Part shown: piece after piece, positions 51,340-62,679 of the stretch
Position numbering within the stretch: position 1 is the stretch's first letter
How the letters are laid out: every line of letters starts with the position of its first letter
Source: Agelas oroides
Lineage: Eukaryota; Porifera; Demospongiae; Agelasida; Agelasidae
Assembly: GCA_949130485.1 (NCBI GenBank)
Contig: OX422188.1
Location: 3,224,222 to 3,288,221, forward strand
Length of the DNA stretch: 64,000 nt
Direction of reading: 5' to 3'
Notes under the pieces: model-generated
Database searches by the model: none
Seen by the model: the letters and a program-made list of their open reading frames with translations, nothing else
What the model was told of the DNA's origin: nothing
Program-made: the position numbers and the translations under genes

Positions 51340-54300
51340 GGTGGCGGCAGAAGTCACTCGGAAACATAAACCTGGGTTACAGTTAGGACCAGTGTTACTC
51401 CTAGTTTGAGGTTAGGGTTTGGTTTAGGGAAATCTTGCGTTGCCTAATTTTAAAAATGGGTTTTAGTAGCTTATTAATATATACATGAGCCAAAATTGCC
51501 ACTCGATGGATGCATCCACATGCTCACTGTAGGTAGCGTCCTAAGCACCAATGTATCTCATAGGGTTCGCAACTTGGAATACGAAAGCACTGCAATGAAC
51601 GATTTCATGCGCTCGGTGAAACACTGTACTCAAGTCCTAATCGTGGGTGCACATTGCGTTGACCGGAGCTGTACGTTTGCCGACAGTGACATAATGAAAA
51701 TTTTTCGTTTCCGGTCAAATTTTGGTCACGAAACTTTTCAAGGCTCGCATGTTTCCCTAAGCTGTAGCTAGCCAAAGCGTAGAAAGTTGCTGTTGTTTAG
51801 TCAACTTTAGAGAACATTTGTGATGATATTTCAAGAGTGAAAGTGACTGCTGACCTACTGTGTCAATTTCCGGAGCTGTGGTGGTTCCTACGGGATTCCA
51901 AGCCCAAGTGAGTTTGATCCTGCGCTACTTTGATATAAACTGTAGCCAGCCTAAGCTTACTTTTGAGCGTAGTTGATTTTGTGTGTCACTTGAAAAGTCA
52001 CCTGAACGGGATGCCCTATATTTTCTGTACTTACTGCATGGGAAAAGGGGCGGGGACGCCGCTTGTACACGAGTTCTGCATAGATTCACTTGCGCGTGGT
52101 ATCAGCAGTTTCAGTCCATGGGGACCTTTACAACAGGGGTAGTTTGATGCCTCTACTATTACAAAAGTCACCTAAATTTTCATACCTTTGATTCCTGAAT
52201 GCGTATGCCCTTCACTGAAGTCACTGAAGGGTTGTTTTGTATGATATGCACTCCTGTGACGCTCAACGGTAAAAAAAAAAAGGATTTTTAGTACTAAATG
52301 ATGTACTTTTGATGTTTGTAGTATGTTTCCAGTAGCAAAGGTTGGATATTGCTCAAGTACTTTGGGTACATGGATGGACGAGATGTCCAGTCACTAGACA
52401 TTCCAACCTGTTTGATATGACTAGCTTGTACAAGTTTCCAGTAAAGTGCATGACTAGGGGATTCAGTAGAACTATAGCTGACTGTATATGGCTGGTCATG
52501 CATCTGGTTAGACATGCATGTAGTAGAAAATGAAAGAGTACTATGTAGTTCATAAGACTTACTATCTTATTTATACCTTGTAGGTGGCTACAGCAAGAAT
52601 ACTGGTTCCTGGAGTTCTGTTGCAGCAGACACTCTTTCCTGATGTTGAATGTACTGTTCAAATTACTTTTCATGCCTAAATCAACATATTGTATTTATTT
52701 ACGCATGCAGGCACTGTTCATGTCTCAGTTATTACTCACATCTAATATATGTATCATCCACTCAATGGAGGGTGGAAGTTTGTGAAGACAAAAGCGTTTT
52801 TGAAAGTAGTACATGTATATAGAGTAACCGTGGATTATCACCTTTCTCGTCCCCTTCCTTCTCGCTTAGTACACAGAAATTAGCACTACATTTCTGTACT
52901 GCGCATCACAGGAAACGTAATCCCAATTTTCTGCGTAGGTGGGCATTTTCGCAAACTATTGCATGCGCGTTTACCGGGGTAGGTACAAAACCTGGACTCT
53001 GGACTCTGGACTGGACTATGGACTGGACTATGGACTGGATTATGGACTCGATTTTGGACTTGATTTTGGACTGAACAGCATTATGTACGAACTAACCTCG
53101 TGTTTCGGAACTTTCCAGGCCTTTCCACCGTCCAGTTTTTGATTGCTTCCAGTCGTGTGCCAAAGGTTAGATTCTTATACATTTTTTAAGCGTATAATTA
53201 TGGCAGCGTTAAGGCCTAGACAATGCATCGGGAGATAGGAGGCCAAGTAGTCTCACAAGCCATACCCTTGCGAAGAGTGGGCTTGCAAGACTAGAGGCTG
53301 AGGTGGTGTATAGCAAGCATATCTGCTCAGGCAAGATGCTCTTACTACTGAGCCACTGGACCCGCGGCAGAGGAGCAGAAGCAAGCCTTGTAACAGGCAG
53401 GCAAGAAATTTCAGCTAGCTGTCTAAAGCTTACGTTAGGTATTATAAGCTTGCAACTCCTTCCCAACAAGCTGGGCTGAAAGGCTGTAAGAACAGAGTGA
53501 TGGCTTAAACCAACCAGCCAGTCTTGCTAATAGCTGCAAACATATCCGTTTTTTACTGTTAGGATAATCTTCTACTCATTGGGCAATCCAGCATTCAAAG
53601 TCTTCTTTAAACAGCAGCTCTAGAACACTATTTAGTGTCCAACCGAGTCCAAAATCGAGTCCATAATCCAGTCCATAGTCCAGTCCAGAGTCCAGAGTCC
53701 AGGTTTTGTACCTACCCCGTTTACCGCGAAGTGAAGAAGTTACTGTGCGATCTGAGACCTGGCGGGTAGTGCTGGCAGTTACTTTTGGAACATTATATGA
53801 AGAAAAAATTTTTTGGATTGTGAACCCTATATCTCAAATCATTCTGTGCCAGCTTTTGTTCAGAGCTACTCCCAGAGTCAGGCTAGACTCATGTTTGTCA
53901 GTACTCTTGGAATGGACAACTCTGACTGCACCAAAATGAAAGCACATTTCAAAAAATTCACAGCTTGTCTACGGAAGGGGCTCATTCACGAGTGCAAGCA
54001 AGCATTACTAGCCCCCCTTATGTCGCTAAACAACTCACGGTTCTGTTCCACACACAACTCCTCTTCAGCTTTCTTGTCAACGGCAACGTAGTACCAACGA
54101 TATATCATGTATTGCGCATTCTAGTTAAAGCCCAGCCCAGCTCTCAAAGCATCGGGCCACGATCACCTGCTAGGCTTGGCATACGATAAGAGCGCAAGAC
54201 CTGGGCCTGCCCAATGAGTACAGTCTTGGCCACTGTGGCCTTTCTGCTGCTTCTAGAAACAAGCTTGCTTTCACAAGCAGGCACTACGCACTACTCACAG

Positions 54301-54603
54301 CTACTGACACTACAGCACTCTACTAAGCTCCTTTTTTTTTTTTTAAGTCGATCTAAGCTTATCTTCAAAGTTCCGACCACCACATGTGGGGGGTTCCGCC
54401 AGGCCACATCTTAACTAACTTAATTATAAACTGATTATTGGATGCCAATGCCGACAGGAAATGGGGAAAATCCCCAATTCTACGGACAGTGAACGGATGA
54501 AGACTCCCAAAACGGACTGTGAGCTAAAAGTTTACAAAGACAAAGAATTCTATCAGCTTGGATTCCAGGTTTGTTGACCTTGAACACAGGGTTCCCTGAC
54601 ACC
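51340..54603. mobile_element. TTAA-flanked DNA element, long copy (3264 bp, with nested insertion)
   Basis: TTAA flanks both ends (51336-51339, 54604-54607). The left end matches the right end of 29156-30174 inverted (TACTCCTAGTTTGAGGTTAG-type sequence to the GTAGGTAGCGTCC block), and the right 800 bp match that copy's left part. Termini GGTGGCGGCAG and GGTGTCAGGGAACCC are diverged from the short copy. The middle (about 51560-53790) is absent from the short copy. It encodes no transposase I can recognise. It interrupts a LINE endonuclease. Confidence 0.8.
52976..53718. mobile_element. 743-bp element with TGGACT-repeat termini, 7-bp target duplication
   Basis: Ends begin GGGGTAGGTACAAAACCTGG and continue as arrays of CTGGACTATGGACTGGA, inverted at the other end. 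GTTTACC is duplicated exactly on both sides (52969-52975 and 53719-53725). The interior is non-coding and contains a fragment of the CAAGCCA.ACCCTT MITE family. It is nested in the TTAA element. Confidence 0.85.
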
Positions 54604-55195
54604 TTAACAGTATTGTTGTAAACCATGTAGTTTGAGTCTCTGCTCACAGGATGTACACAGTTTGAGCTTTCACCCAACATGGTAGTAGCGATGTCAGACG
54701 AAAATTTCAACGCCTTTCGGGACTGCTGTGATTAATCGCATTGAAAAGCGCTACCCGAGAGGAGCCGAACGGTGGTTTTCTCATCAAAATCCGTTCAGTA
54801 GAACCCGAAATACCACGTTGACCGTTTCGCAAGTCGCGAAAATTTTTTGGAACAATTGGTAGGAGTGGTACTACTCGTATCTCTGGAACCACTGGACGGA
54901 TTTGTACCGGACAAAGACCGTTGTATAGCTTATGGTGTACTCTGTATAACTAACAGTATTATATTGCAATACAATTTGAGCGGACAGTAAAGTATGAAGC
55001 TAGCACATAAGCAATAACATAAATTCACTTAGTATTGCATGCGACGACGCTGGGGCGAAACTTTGAGTTTCTATGCACTAGTGAGTTCAAGTTTATGCGC
55101 ATTCTGTAGCTGTAACATTTGAGCTCTCATTACGTCAGCTCGCTATGGCTGCTTCTCAGGCAAATATGGTTATCATGTAAGTCTCGCTAAGAAAT

Positions 55196-56533
55196 ATGGT
55201 GTCCTCAGTAGTTCCCGTTCCCAAAGGTTCTGACTCTACCTGTGTGTCCAACTATAGACCAATATCACTACTTCCGGTTGTAAGTAAGCTACTGGAACGG
55301 CACATGCACTTTCTGATTTCCTGCCAGATTGAGACGTTCTGCCCAATTGCATCTCACCAGTGGGGCTTTCAACCCGGAAAGTCTTCTGTTTCTGCCCTAA
55401 TTGATGTTGTTCATCACTGGTCTTTGGCACTTGACCAAAGGAAAGAGGTAGCTGCAGTCTTTTTTGATCTTCGTAAAGCCTTTGATTCAGTACCTCACAA
55501 GCCCCTGCTGGACAAACTTAAATCTATTGGCTTAAGTGAGTACCTTGTCAAATGGATTTGCAGTTACCTCTCCAACAGAGAACAGCATGTTGTCTTGAAT
55601 GGACAGGAATCCACCTCATCACCCGTCATTTCAGGGGTACCCCAAGGATCTGTGTTGGGTCCCTTACTCTTCTTGCTCTACATCAATGATCTGGCTAACG
55701 GTTCCCTCTCTGAGAACTGCTTTGCATCTCTTTATGTTGATGACCTGTTACTGTACAAGATCATTACTGACCCACGGGATTATGCCACCTTGCAGTCTGA
55801 CATAAACTCAATTGCTGATTGGATAAACGAGCACTACCTCTCCCTCAATTCCTCGAAATGTAAATGTATGACTGTGACAAGGCTTCGACAACACTCTGTA
55901 AGCCCACCTACATTGTTACTGAATGGGGAACCTATGGAAAAGGTGGATAGCTATAAATACCTGGGTATCACTTTAACAAGTGATCTCACATGGTCAGACC
56001 ACATCAGAAACATCACAGCAAAGTCCAGGAGGCTTGTTGGGCTGTTATATAGACAGTTCTACAAGTGGTCCAGTCCAGCAACCCTATCCAGACTCTATGT
56101 ATCACTAGTGAGACCCCTTCTCGAATACGCCTCCCCAGCATGGAGCCCCTATATTATTAAGGACATCAACTCTCTTGAATCTGTGCAGAAGTTTGCCTTA
56201 AAAGTTTGCCTTAAACAGTGGAATATGCCATACTGCCAGCTGCTCAACCAGTCTCATTTGCCAGATCTTGGTACTCGCCGCAAACACTTGAGCCTGTGTT
56301 ACTTTTATAACATAGTTAATGGTGTTCATGTGTATCCTAACCTACCTCTTGTACCCCATTCACCTCAGCATGTACTTCGCAATACACATTCTTTCATGCA
56401 ATTTAATGCTCATACTAATCATTTTCAGCATTCTTTTTTCCCACATGTAACTGCCTTATGGAACACCTTACCTAGTGCTATTACTTCTGCACCAACTCTT
56501 TCTGTTTTTAATAATTATATTCACTCCTCATAG
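55196..56533 (+). CDS. LINE reverse transcriptase (truncated at N-terminus)
   Basis: A 445-codon uninterrupted frame. Motifs in order: NYRPISLLPVVSKLLER (about 20-37), HQWGFQPGKSSVSAL (55-70), VFFDLRKAFDSVPHKPLL (90-107), SGVPQGSVLGPLLFLLYIND (145-164), LYVDDLLLYK with the YVDD catalytic box (178-187), YKYLGITLTSDLTWSDHI (255-272), and RPLLEYASPAWSPY (310-323). These place it in the CR1/L2/Jockey-type LINEs. The endonuclease domain and early RT are missing. The ATG lies in the duplicated target site, not in the element, so it is not the native start. The intact frame suggests a young insertion. Confidence 0.9.
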   Translation: MVSSVVPVPKGSDSTCVSNYRPISLLPVVSKLLERHMHFLISCQIETFCPIASHQWGFQPGKSSVSALIDVVHHWSLALDQRKEVAAVFFDLRKAFDSVPHKPLLDKLKSIGLSEYLVKWICSYLSNREQHVVLNGQESTSSPVISGVPQGSVLGPLLFLLYINDLANGSLSENCFASLYVDDLLLYKIITDPRDYATLQSDINSIADWINEHYLSLNSSKCKCMTVTRLRQHSVSPPTLLLNGEPMEKVDSYKYLGITLTSDLTWSDHIRNITAKSRRLVGLLYRQFYKWSSPATLSRLYVSLVRPLLEYASPAWSPYIIKDINSLESVQKFALKVCLKQWNMPYCQLLNQSHLPDLGTRRKHLSLCYFYNIVNGVHVYPNLPLVPHSPQHVLRNTHSFMQFNAHTNHFQHSFFPHVTALWNTLPSAITSAPTLSVFNNYIHSS

Positions 56534-56629
56534 TTTATTTTTATGGGCACAAGTACCATATTAGTGTACTTTCACTATTCTTGTGTCTTTGCATTATGCA
56601 TAAAGTTTCATAGAAAAAAAAAATAAATA
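55202..56629 (+). mobile_element. 5'-truncated LINE with 10-bp target duplication
   Basis: AAATATGGTG occurs at both borders (55192-55201 and 56630-56639) and an A-rich TAAATAAA tail ends the insert (56613-56629). These mark target-primed insertion. The body lacks an endonuclease and begins inside the reverse transcriptase region. Confidence 0.9.
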
Positions 56630-56713
56630 AAATATGGTGAATAGGGAAGTGGTTACATGATACGTATAAAAAGAAGTACTTGTTAGTGAACGAGTGTCTG
56701 GCAGGTTGATTCA

Positions 56714-59431
56714 CTACTCAAATGTTAAGTCACCCTCGAAATAATCCTGTAAAATTTGATAGGTCCAGTACTTATCTCTGAAGTCATCATAAGTTACGTT
56801 AAAGTACGACTTGTTTCTCCCTACTCTTACTTGGCTAATAACTTTTCCTTTAAATGTTTGTTGTTCTTTAGTCTCCTCGTCAACAACAAAAGGTATGGTA
56901 GATAGTTTTTCCAATCAGTTCAGGATTTTGAGCAAATTGGTCGTTCTCATATTCTGGTGGAATGGTTGTTGGCTCGAGCTCAGGGTCAGATGTTGCATTA
57001 ACCAATTTGACAAGGTTTGCCATTAATACTGATACCGGGAATTGCTTCTTGTTTTTGCTGAATCTGAAAACTGTAGGATCATCGTACTCCTGTTGCAACA
57101 CAAACTTTCTGAACTTGATCTGTTGTTTCAGCTTTTGTTATTTCTGTTTCACAGCCTTGACAGAAGATATCTCAGATTGCACTTCTTCCTCCATTTGCCA
57201 GAGGCCAACCATTGAGATTTCATCAATCAATTCCATTTGCTGCGATTCTTTCTTTCTTCTTTTGGCCTCACGTTCAGCTATTCTGGATTCGATGAGCTCA
57301 GCTCTATGCTGTTGGATAGCTTTTCTCCTTGCTTGGTATTGCTTTCTGAGTTTTGGTGCCATCTTTCTGGCTGAAGCAAATATCTTTGCTTTCTGCTCAT
57401 CACTTTTCTGCTGCAACCATTCTCTTGTCTTGTTGTTGCTAAACAAGATGAGGCTCTCCAAGGCAACAGTTGTGGCATTAGGTTTCTCTCTTAGAAACCT
57501 ATTGAGCTGTGCGAAGTCTCGCTCACTGACAGTGTTGGTCTTTGGTACTGACTGTGTCTGGCATCTTTTCTCCTCACTTGGCTTGTCATGAACTCCCCCA
57601 GGAAGGTGATCCACCAGAAGACGTTCACAGAGGATATATAGAAGGATTTGAACAGGACTTGAAGGAGCTCCTGCACAATAGCATTGTTGGAATTTTCCAT
57701 GAGGAGGTCATCAAGTATTTCTCCATGCTTGATAGTGGTGTCATCAAACAAAGCAGTTTGTCCTTCAAGGAATGCGCTGGCATCTTCAGACCACACTTTG
57801 AACTGATCTCGCATGGAAGTGTACACCTCATTCATGTCCAAAATGGACATTTTGCTCTCCAACACGCGCCACAATGGGCCAGTCAGCAGTTTATTGATCA
57901 GCCCAAGGGCTTTACAGCCTGCCAAGTAGACCGGTTCAGCTAGATCAGCTGCAACTGCTTTAAGCAGGGAATTCTCTGCACCATACTCTTCAAAGAATGA
58001 AGCTAGATGATCTCACAAGAAGAAAACACCTGCAGCATCATGGAACACTATGTTGAAGCGGTTGCCACGGAATGTGGCCAAAGGTAGGTAATCTACCCCT
58101 TTGGTACGCAGGTATTGTGTAAAAATAGGATACACACCTGCCCGTTGGGACCCATGTTTCTGGACAGCATTGCACACTGTCCTTATTAGGCGGAAGGTTC
58201 CAGCCTCTTTGGCAGAGCAGTAGCTAGGTGCAATTTTAGTTGCGCCTGCACAGACATCTGGGCCTAAGATGGCCATTTCAGCCTCAATTATGGCCTGGTT
58301 AGCACATTCTGCCATTCCCACCATCAGATGCATTCCACAGAAGAAGGAGTTGAGGTGAACAATGCCTGACTTTTCCTCATCTGAGAGGTCATTCCAGCCT
58401 ATCTTCACCTCAGATAAGATTTCCTCCCTGTAATCCTCTAACAGAGAGTTAAACTTCTTCTCTGCTGAATGCCTGTCTGACATGGTATTCTTAATGGTGG
58501 TTATAATGTGGTGACTGCAGGCATTACCATCACAGATATTGTCAATGTCTGCTGACTGATGTTGGGTAGTCCACTGAAAGTCCTAAGTTCCTGATTATTT
58601 AAAAATGACATTCTTTATGCAGTATGCTCCGTCCCATGCGACAATCATTCAGAGCACCAAACCCTCATTCCACCTTTCGAAGGGTCTGGGAATGAGACTA
58701 TATAAGATGAATAATGTGAGTGGAACAGAACTAGTAAAATGAACATTTATTTGGTGTTGGGGGGTTATAATATCTCATCACACTCCAAATGTACATCTAG
58801 GTTTAAAATACAGTTTACCTTTTTCCTTAGCAACTTTTGGATTTTCACATCTCTTTCAGCGATCTCTGCATCCTTGCTGCTCAGAGCACGCTTGAGTCTG
58901 ACTGTGCACAGTTTACTTGCCCTTAAATTTGTCTCTGTTTCCTCGCAGCTGTCTTTTTAAGTTCTTTATCCTTGACTGCTTCTCTTGTACTTTCTTTTGC
59001 AGCTGTTTGTCCATGTCTGCATTTCTGGATGAGTTGCAAGGGTTGGAAGAGGGAGAGGTGGAAGAGTCAAGAGAGATGGGTGGGATGTCGAAAAGCTCAT
59101 CCTGGAAATCCTTCAGTTTGTCCTTTTGCTTGTTCTTCGATAGTTTGCGCTCAAGCTCTCTCATTTTTCTAAGCTCTGTATGGATTTCAGTGTGGTTTAC
59201 TGGTTTGCCATAAATGTAAGATAACCAGATCCCCAGAGAAGACCACGAGAGATGTTTCGAATTTTTGAACTTAAAGAGCTCCAACACCAGCCCTTTTGGA
59301 ACCTTAAGAAGTCTTGTAAGCTCCAAGAAGGTTGCCTCTGATGGCTGACAGGCAGAAAGTAGGCATCTCTTTGAGATGCCATGCTTGCTGCAATAGGGAC
59401 CAGGAAAATCTCGAGCCATTTTGACCTGCAT
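56714..59431 (-). pseudogene. Unrecognised multi-segment gene, broken by frameshifts and stops
   Basis: Successive minus-strand segments appear to belong to one long protein. 59431-58913: MARDFPGPYCSKHGISKRCL, a Ser-rich linker, then a coiled coil (KKVQEKQSRIKNLKRQLRG). 58900-58740: LKRALSSKDAEIAERDVKIQ coiled coil in another frame. 58483-58013: FFCGMHLMVGMAECANQAII, LPLATFRGNRFNIVFHDAAG, stop. 57990-57491: LAGCKALGLINKLLTGPLWR and VWSEDASAFLEGQTALFDD. 57560-57138: LILFSNNKTREWLQQKSDEQ and a basic coiled coil. 57100-56714: FPVSVLMANLVKLVNAT and GKVISQVRVGRNKSYFNVTY ending YFEGDLTFE, resembling a chromo/Tudor-like barrel. I cannot name the family. Fixed breaks near 58900, 58012 and 57500 suggest a dead copy. 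Confidence 0.55.
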
Positions 59432-60859
59432 TCAGAAATTCAACATTCAGTAATTTGCTTGGTGGTAGGAGTCGGGTCTGCATGGGTTGGTGCATGCACA
59501 TGCATGCGTGGCAGACCTGCATGCATGTGATGCATGCTGGAAAATGCGATTCATCATTAAATTGTTCATGTGAAATATAGCCACCGGTAGATCCGCATTG
59601 CTTACTAACTCCATGTTTTAATACTTCATCTATTATGTATTGTGACTGTGTTCTGTCATTTATGTTCTATTGCCTGTGTTGGTTACCTAATGTAACTCAG
59701 TACTCTCTTTTCTGACCATTTTTTTTGTTGTTATGTTAGTCTGCTATCCTTATTTATTCCTGTGTACTTCCAGCTACTCTTGAACTACAAGAGTAGTCTG
59801 TCAGCCAACATCCTGCCATCTATTTCGTCACCATTATGTTTCTCACTACCAATCTTGGCTGTAAAGCTCATAATAATAATAATACTAATAATAGTTACTC
59901 AACTTCTTCAACTTATATTATACATGCATGCTATCATGCAGACTGCACATTTCACGTGGAGGCGTATAATTACACGCATGCAACACTTAGCTAGTATATT
60001 GATACTGTATACAGAGAAGTTTACCAGAACTAACCTGCTGCTGTCATGAAAAACGAAGAAACTCGTTTGCCGCCTTTTGCATGACCTCAGGAAGGTTTAA
60101 TAAGTCGCGCCAGTTGCACGACGCAAAGTGACTTTTACTATCTAGCGGCGTTTTCACTGCGCAGAACGCGCACGCACGGTGCCATTCATGATCGTCTGAA
60201 AGGTAAGAGCTTTGCATAAGTTGATAATATCTTTTGTTTTGCAAAAATGGTAGTTATACATCATCCCTAAGAGGAGTTATAGGATGCGGAATAACGATGG
60301 TTCGTTATCGGAAACAATCTGTGGATAAATTGACCGGATAGAAATAATGGCATTATACACACTCACGCAACCAAGTGACCAGATTTTCACAACACCTCTC
60401 AAATTGTCTTTGATAAATAACTTTGAAAACCCAAGTTGAAGTAGAAGGCTGCTTGTACACGGGAGCTATAGGGTGCGGAAATTTGAGGACCACGCGTACC
60501 GTATTACTACAGTATTGTCGCGGAACCGAACACATTTTTGCTGTGAAAGGATCTGTTGACATCGCTAATGGTAGGTACTCAGTTTGAGCTTGTTCTGGTT
60601 TCATCTTGCAGTACGAGTAGCTACCAGGGTGCATTGCTTCTAACTCACTAGCCTCCCTATATTAGATTTTATGCACCGACGCCGTAGTGTGGAAATGTAT
60701 ATATGACGTCATAGTATCAGTAGTACTCCATCCCATTTTTTGACTGCCCAAGCGTACTGTTCATGCACCTTGTCTGCGTCTGCAAGGAAGAGTTGGCGAC
60801 GCCTCACTAGTGTCCCGCTAGACATCACCACGCGAGAATTCCACGCAGCTAAAGTTCAC
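59432..60859. other. Region upstream of the transporter gene
   Basis: Holds short open frames on both strands but none recognised. GAG(T/C)TATAGG(A/G)TGCGGAA occurs twice (60274 and 60464). The promoter of the transporter gene presumably lies near 60650-60860; no TATA box could be called with confidence. Confidence 0.4.
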
Positions 60860-61589
60860 ATGTCGACTATGGAGGAAATATCATTGCAGCCCCACAGCAA
60901 TGTGGTGAAGGATGGCGATCATACCACGCGCACAGAACCCCTGCAGCAGGATGATACTATGGACAGTAGACAAGAAACTTCACTCACTGCTATAAAAAGG
61001 GCAGCATCACAAGTGGCTATGAGTCGATGGAAGAAAATCTTCACTACAGTGGCAACCTTGCTTGCCTTTGCATTTCTGAAGGCTGGGATCTCTATGATAT
61101 CGCCCTTTTATCCTATTGTGGTCAGTTGCATGATTTCTGGCATGTTTTGAGATCTTGTCACTACAGCACTAGCTATATCTAGTAGCTGGCAACCATGGAA
61201 CAAACAGCTATGTATTCAAGGTCCCATCTGCTGTAGTGCATTTAGTTGTAGAACCAGAGATTCCCCAATCTCTTCTGTAGAGATCTGTGGGAGGTTAATC
61301 ATGACATTTTCTTGCATCAGTGTACTCCCCCCACCACCACAGGCAAAGCAGCACGGTGTTCCAACATACATTGTTGGGTTGGTTATTGGCACAGCGCCGC
61401 TGTTTGTGACAGTGATATCACCTCTCAGTGGATACTTTGTAAGTACCTTAGAGCAAGTGCAAAGTTGAGTTCTCTGCTGCTCGTCTTTGTCACATTTGAC
61501 AATTTTACACCATAGCTCTCTCATCTCGGACTGAAGTTTACACAGCTTGCTGGACTGTTGTGGGGTGGAGGATCTCTCATTCTCTTTGG
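60860..61589 (+). CDS. Major facilitator superfamily transporter, SLC18B1-like, first three exons
   Basis: Exon 1 (60860-61120) starts MSTMEEISLQPHSNV, has a polar N-terminal tail of about 50 residues, then enters the first membrane span at WKKIFTTVATLLAFAFLKAG and ends ISMISPFYPIV. Exon 2 (61343-61438, acceptor CCACAG, donor GTAAGT) gives AKQHGVPTYIVGLVIGTAPL then FVTVISPLSGYF, the second span. Exon 3 (61516-61589) gives LSHLGLKFTQLAGLLWGGGS then LILFG, the third span. Phases are 0-0, 0-0 and 0-2. SPF.P.....G......G...G....SP..G is the MFS N-terminal pattern of the vesicular polyamine/drug transporter branch. An in-frame upstream ATG at 60740 exists; the 60860 start was chosen because the acidic tail fits. 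Remaining exons are not visible and probably lie beyond the window. Confidence 0.75.
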
Positions 61590-61847
61590 GTAATCAGTAG
61601 CTAGTTAAGGCAATATCACCAGGTAGAGGTGCTTTAGTGGTATACACACTGACTGAGGGCGAAGCCCATAGTGTGTATATACCACTGAACCACCCTACCA
61701 AGTGACTTGTAGCCTGGCAACACATTGCAAGGGTTTCACTTCACTGAGCCGTGCCTTTGATGTGTATACCTTCCAGGTACAAGCTATTTATATAGTATAT
61801 ACATAGAAATGATGCCGAAGACTGATATAAGGTTGTGTATAATCACT

Positions 61848-62450
61848 AGACTGGACTGTGCACTGGATTGTGGACTGGATTACTGGATTTAATTTGTTCG
61901 TATCACATGACTTCCACCCAATCAGATGTGCTCAATTTGGTAGCATTAACTGCCTATGTTATTATAAGTCTTCCCACTGCAAGCTAGTGAATGTACATGA
62001 GTGCACACTGCACAAGCTACATGGATGGATGTGTACCATGAGTTCATGGTGTACACACAGTAAGCTCACGGTACCCTCTGTAGCAAGCAACATGTAAAAG
62101 AGCACCAAAAGTGCTGATAAAGGCCACTTCACTATAAACTTACTGCGCCATGGTATAGGTTTAGAACACAGTGTCAGCCATACTGGTAAGTAGTTACCAG
62201 GCTAGGGGTGTTGTAGCCATGTAAGAAATATGCGAGAGGCCTAGCGCTGATTGACCTACTAAGCTCTACCCACCTCTCTTAGCTCTCTTGGGTGCAAAAC
62301 TCCCACAGTTGCAATTTGTTTCATGACAATCTATCAGCCACTAAGTGTCAAACAGTGACCCAATTCTGTACATCTGATTGGGTGGAGGTCATGTGGTACA
62401 CACAATTTAAGTTCAAAGGTCAGTCCAGTAATCCAGTCCAGCAATCCAGT
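61848..62450. mobile_element. Palindromic MITE with TGGACT-rich ends
   Basis: GACTGGACTGTGCACTGGAT and TGGACTGGATTACTGGA at the left are mirrored by TCCAGTAATCCAGTCCA and GCAATCCAGTCC at the right. CACATGACTTCCACCCAATC with AGATGT (61906-61930) pairs with ACATCTGATTGGGTGGAGGT (62370-62390). About 600 bp, non-coding. The end motif resembles that of the 52976-53718 element, suggesting one family. It lies downstream of the transporter's third exon. Confidence 0.7.
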
Positions 62451-62679
62451 CCTTGTTATCTAACTGTGACTATCAGCAATACATGATGACAAACTCAATT
62501 AGTGGCTTGCAAAGTGCAACTTGGCTGAGACTAATTACCTGTTCACACAAATGACAAGCCACTAATTGAATATGTCACTGCCTACCAGTGCAAGGCTCTG
62601 TATTGTTATCAGTATATAACCTGTTACCTAGGCAACATATCATTGTAGCATGATAACATGCAAGTTCAAAGGAGCCTGG

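Noticed and set aside
60044-60634. Two minus-strand frames (66 and 93 codons) upstream of the transporter
   Set aside because: One has HRACAFCAVK and FASCNW, faintly like a metal-binding exon for the broken gene to its left, but there is no phase or splice support.
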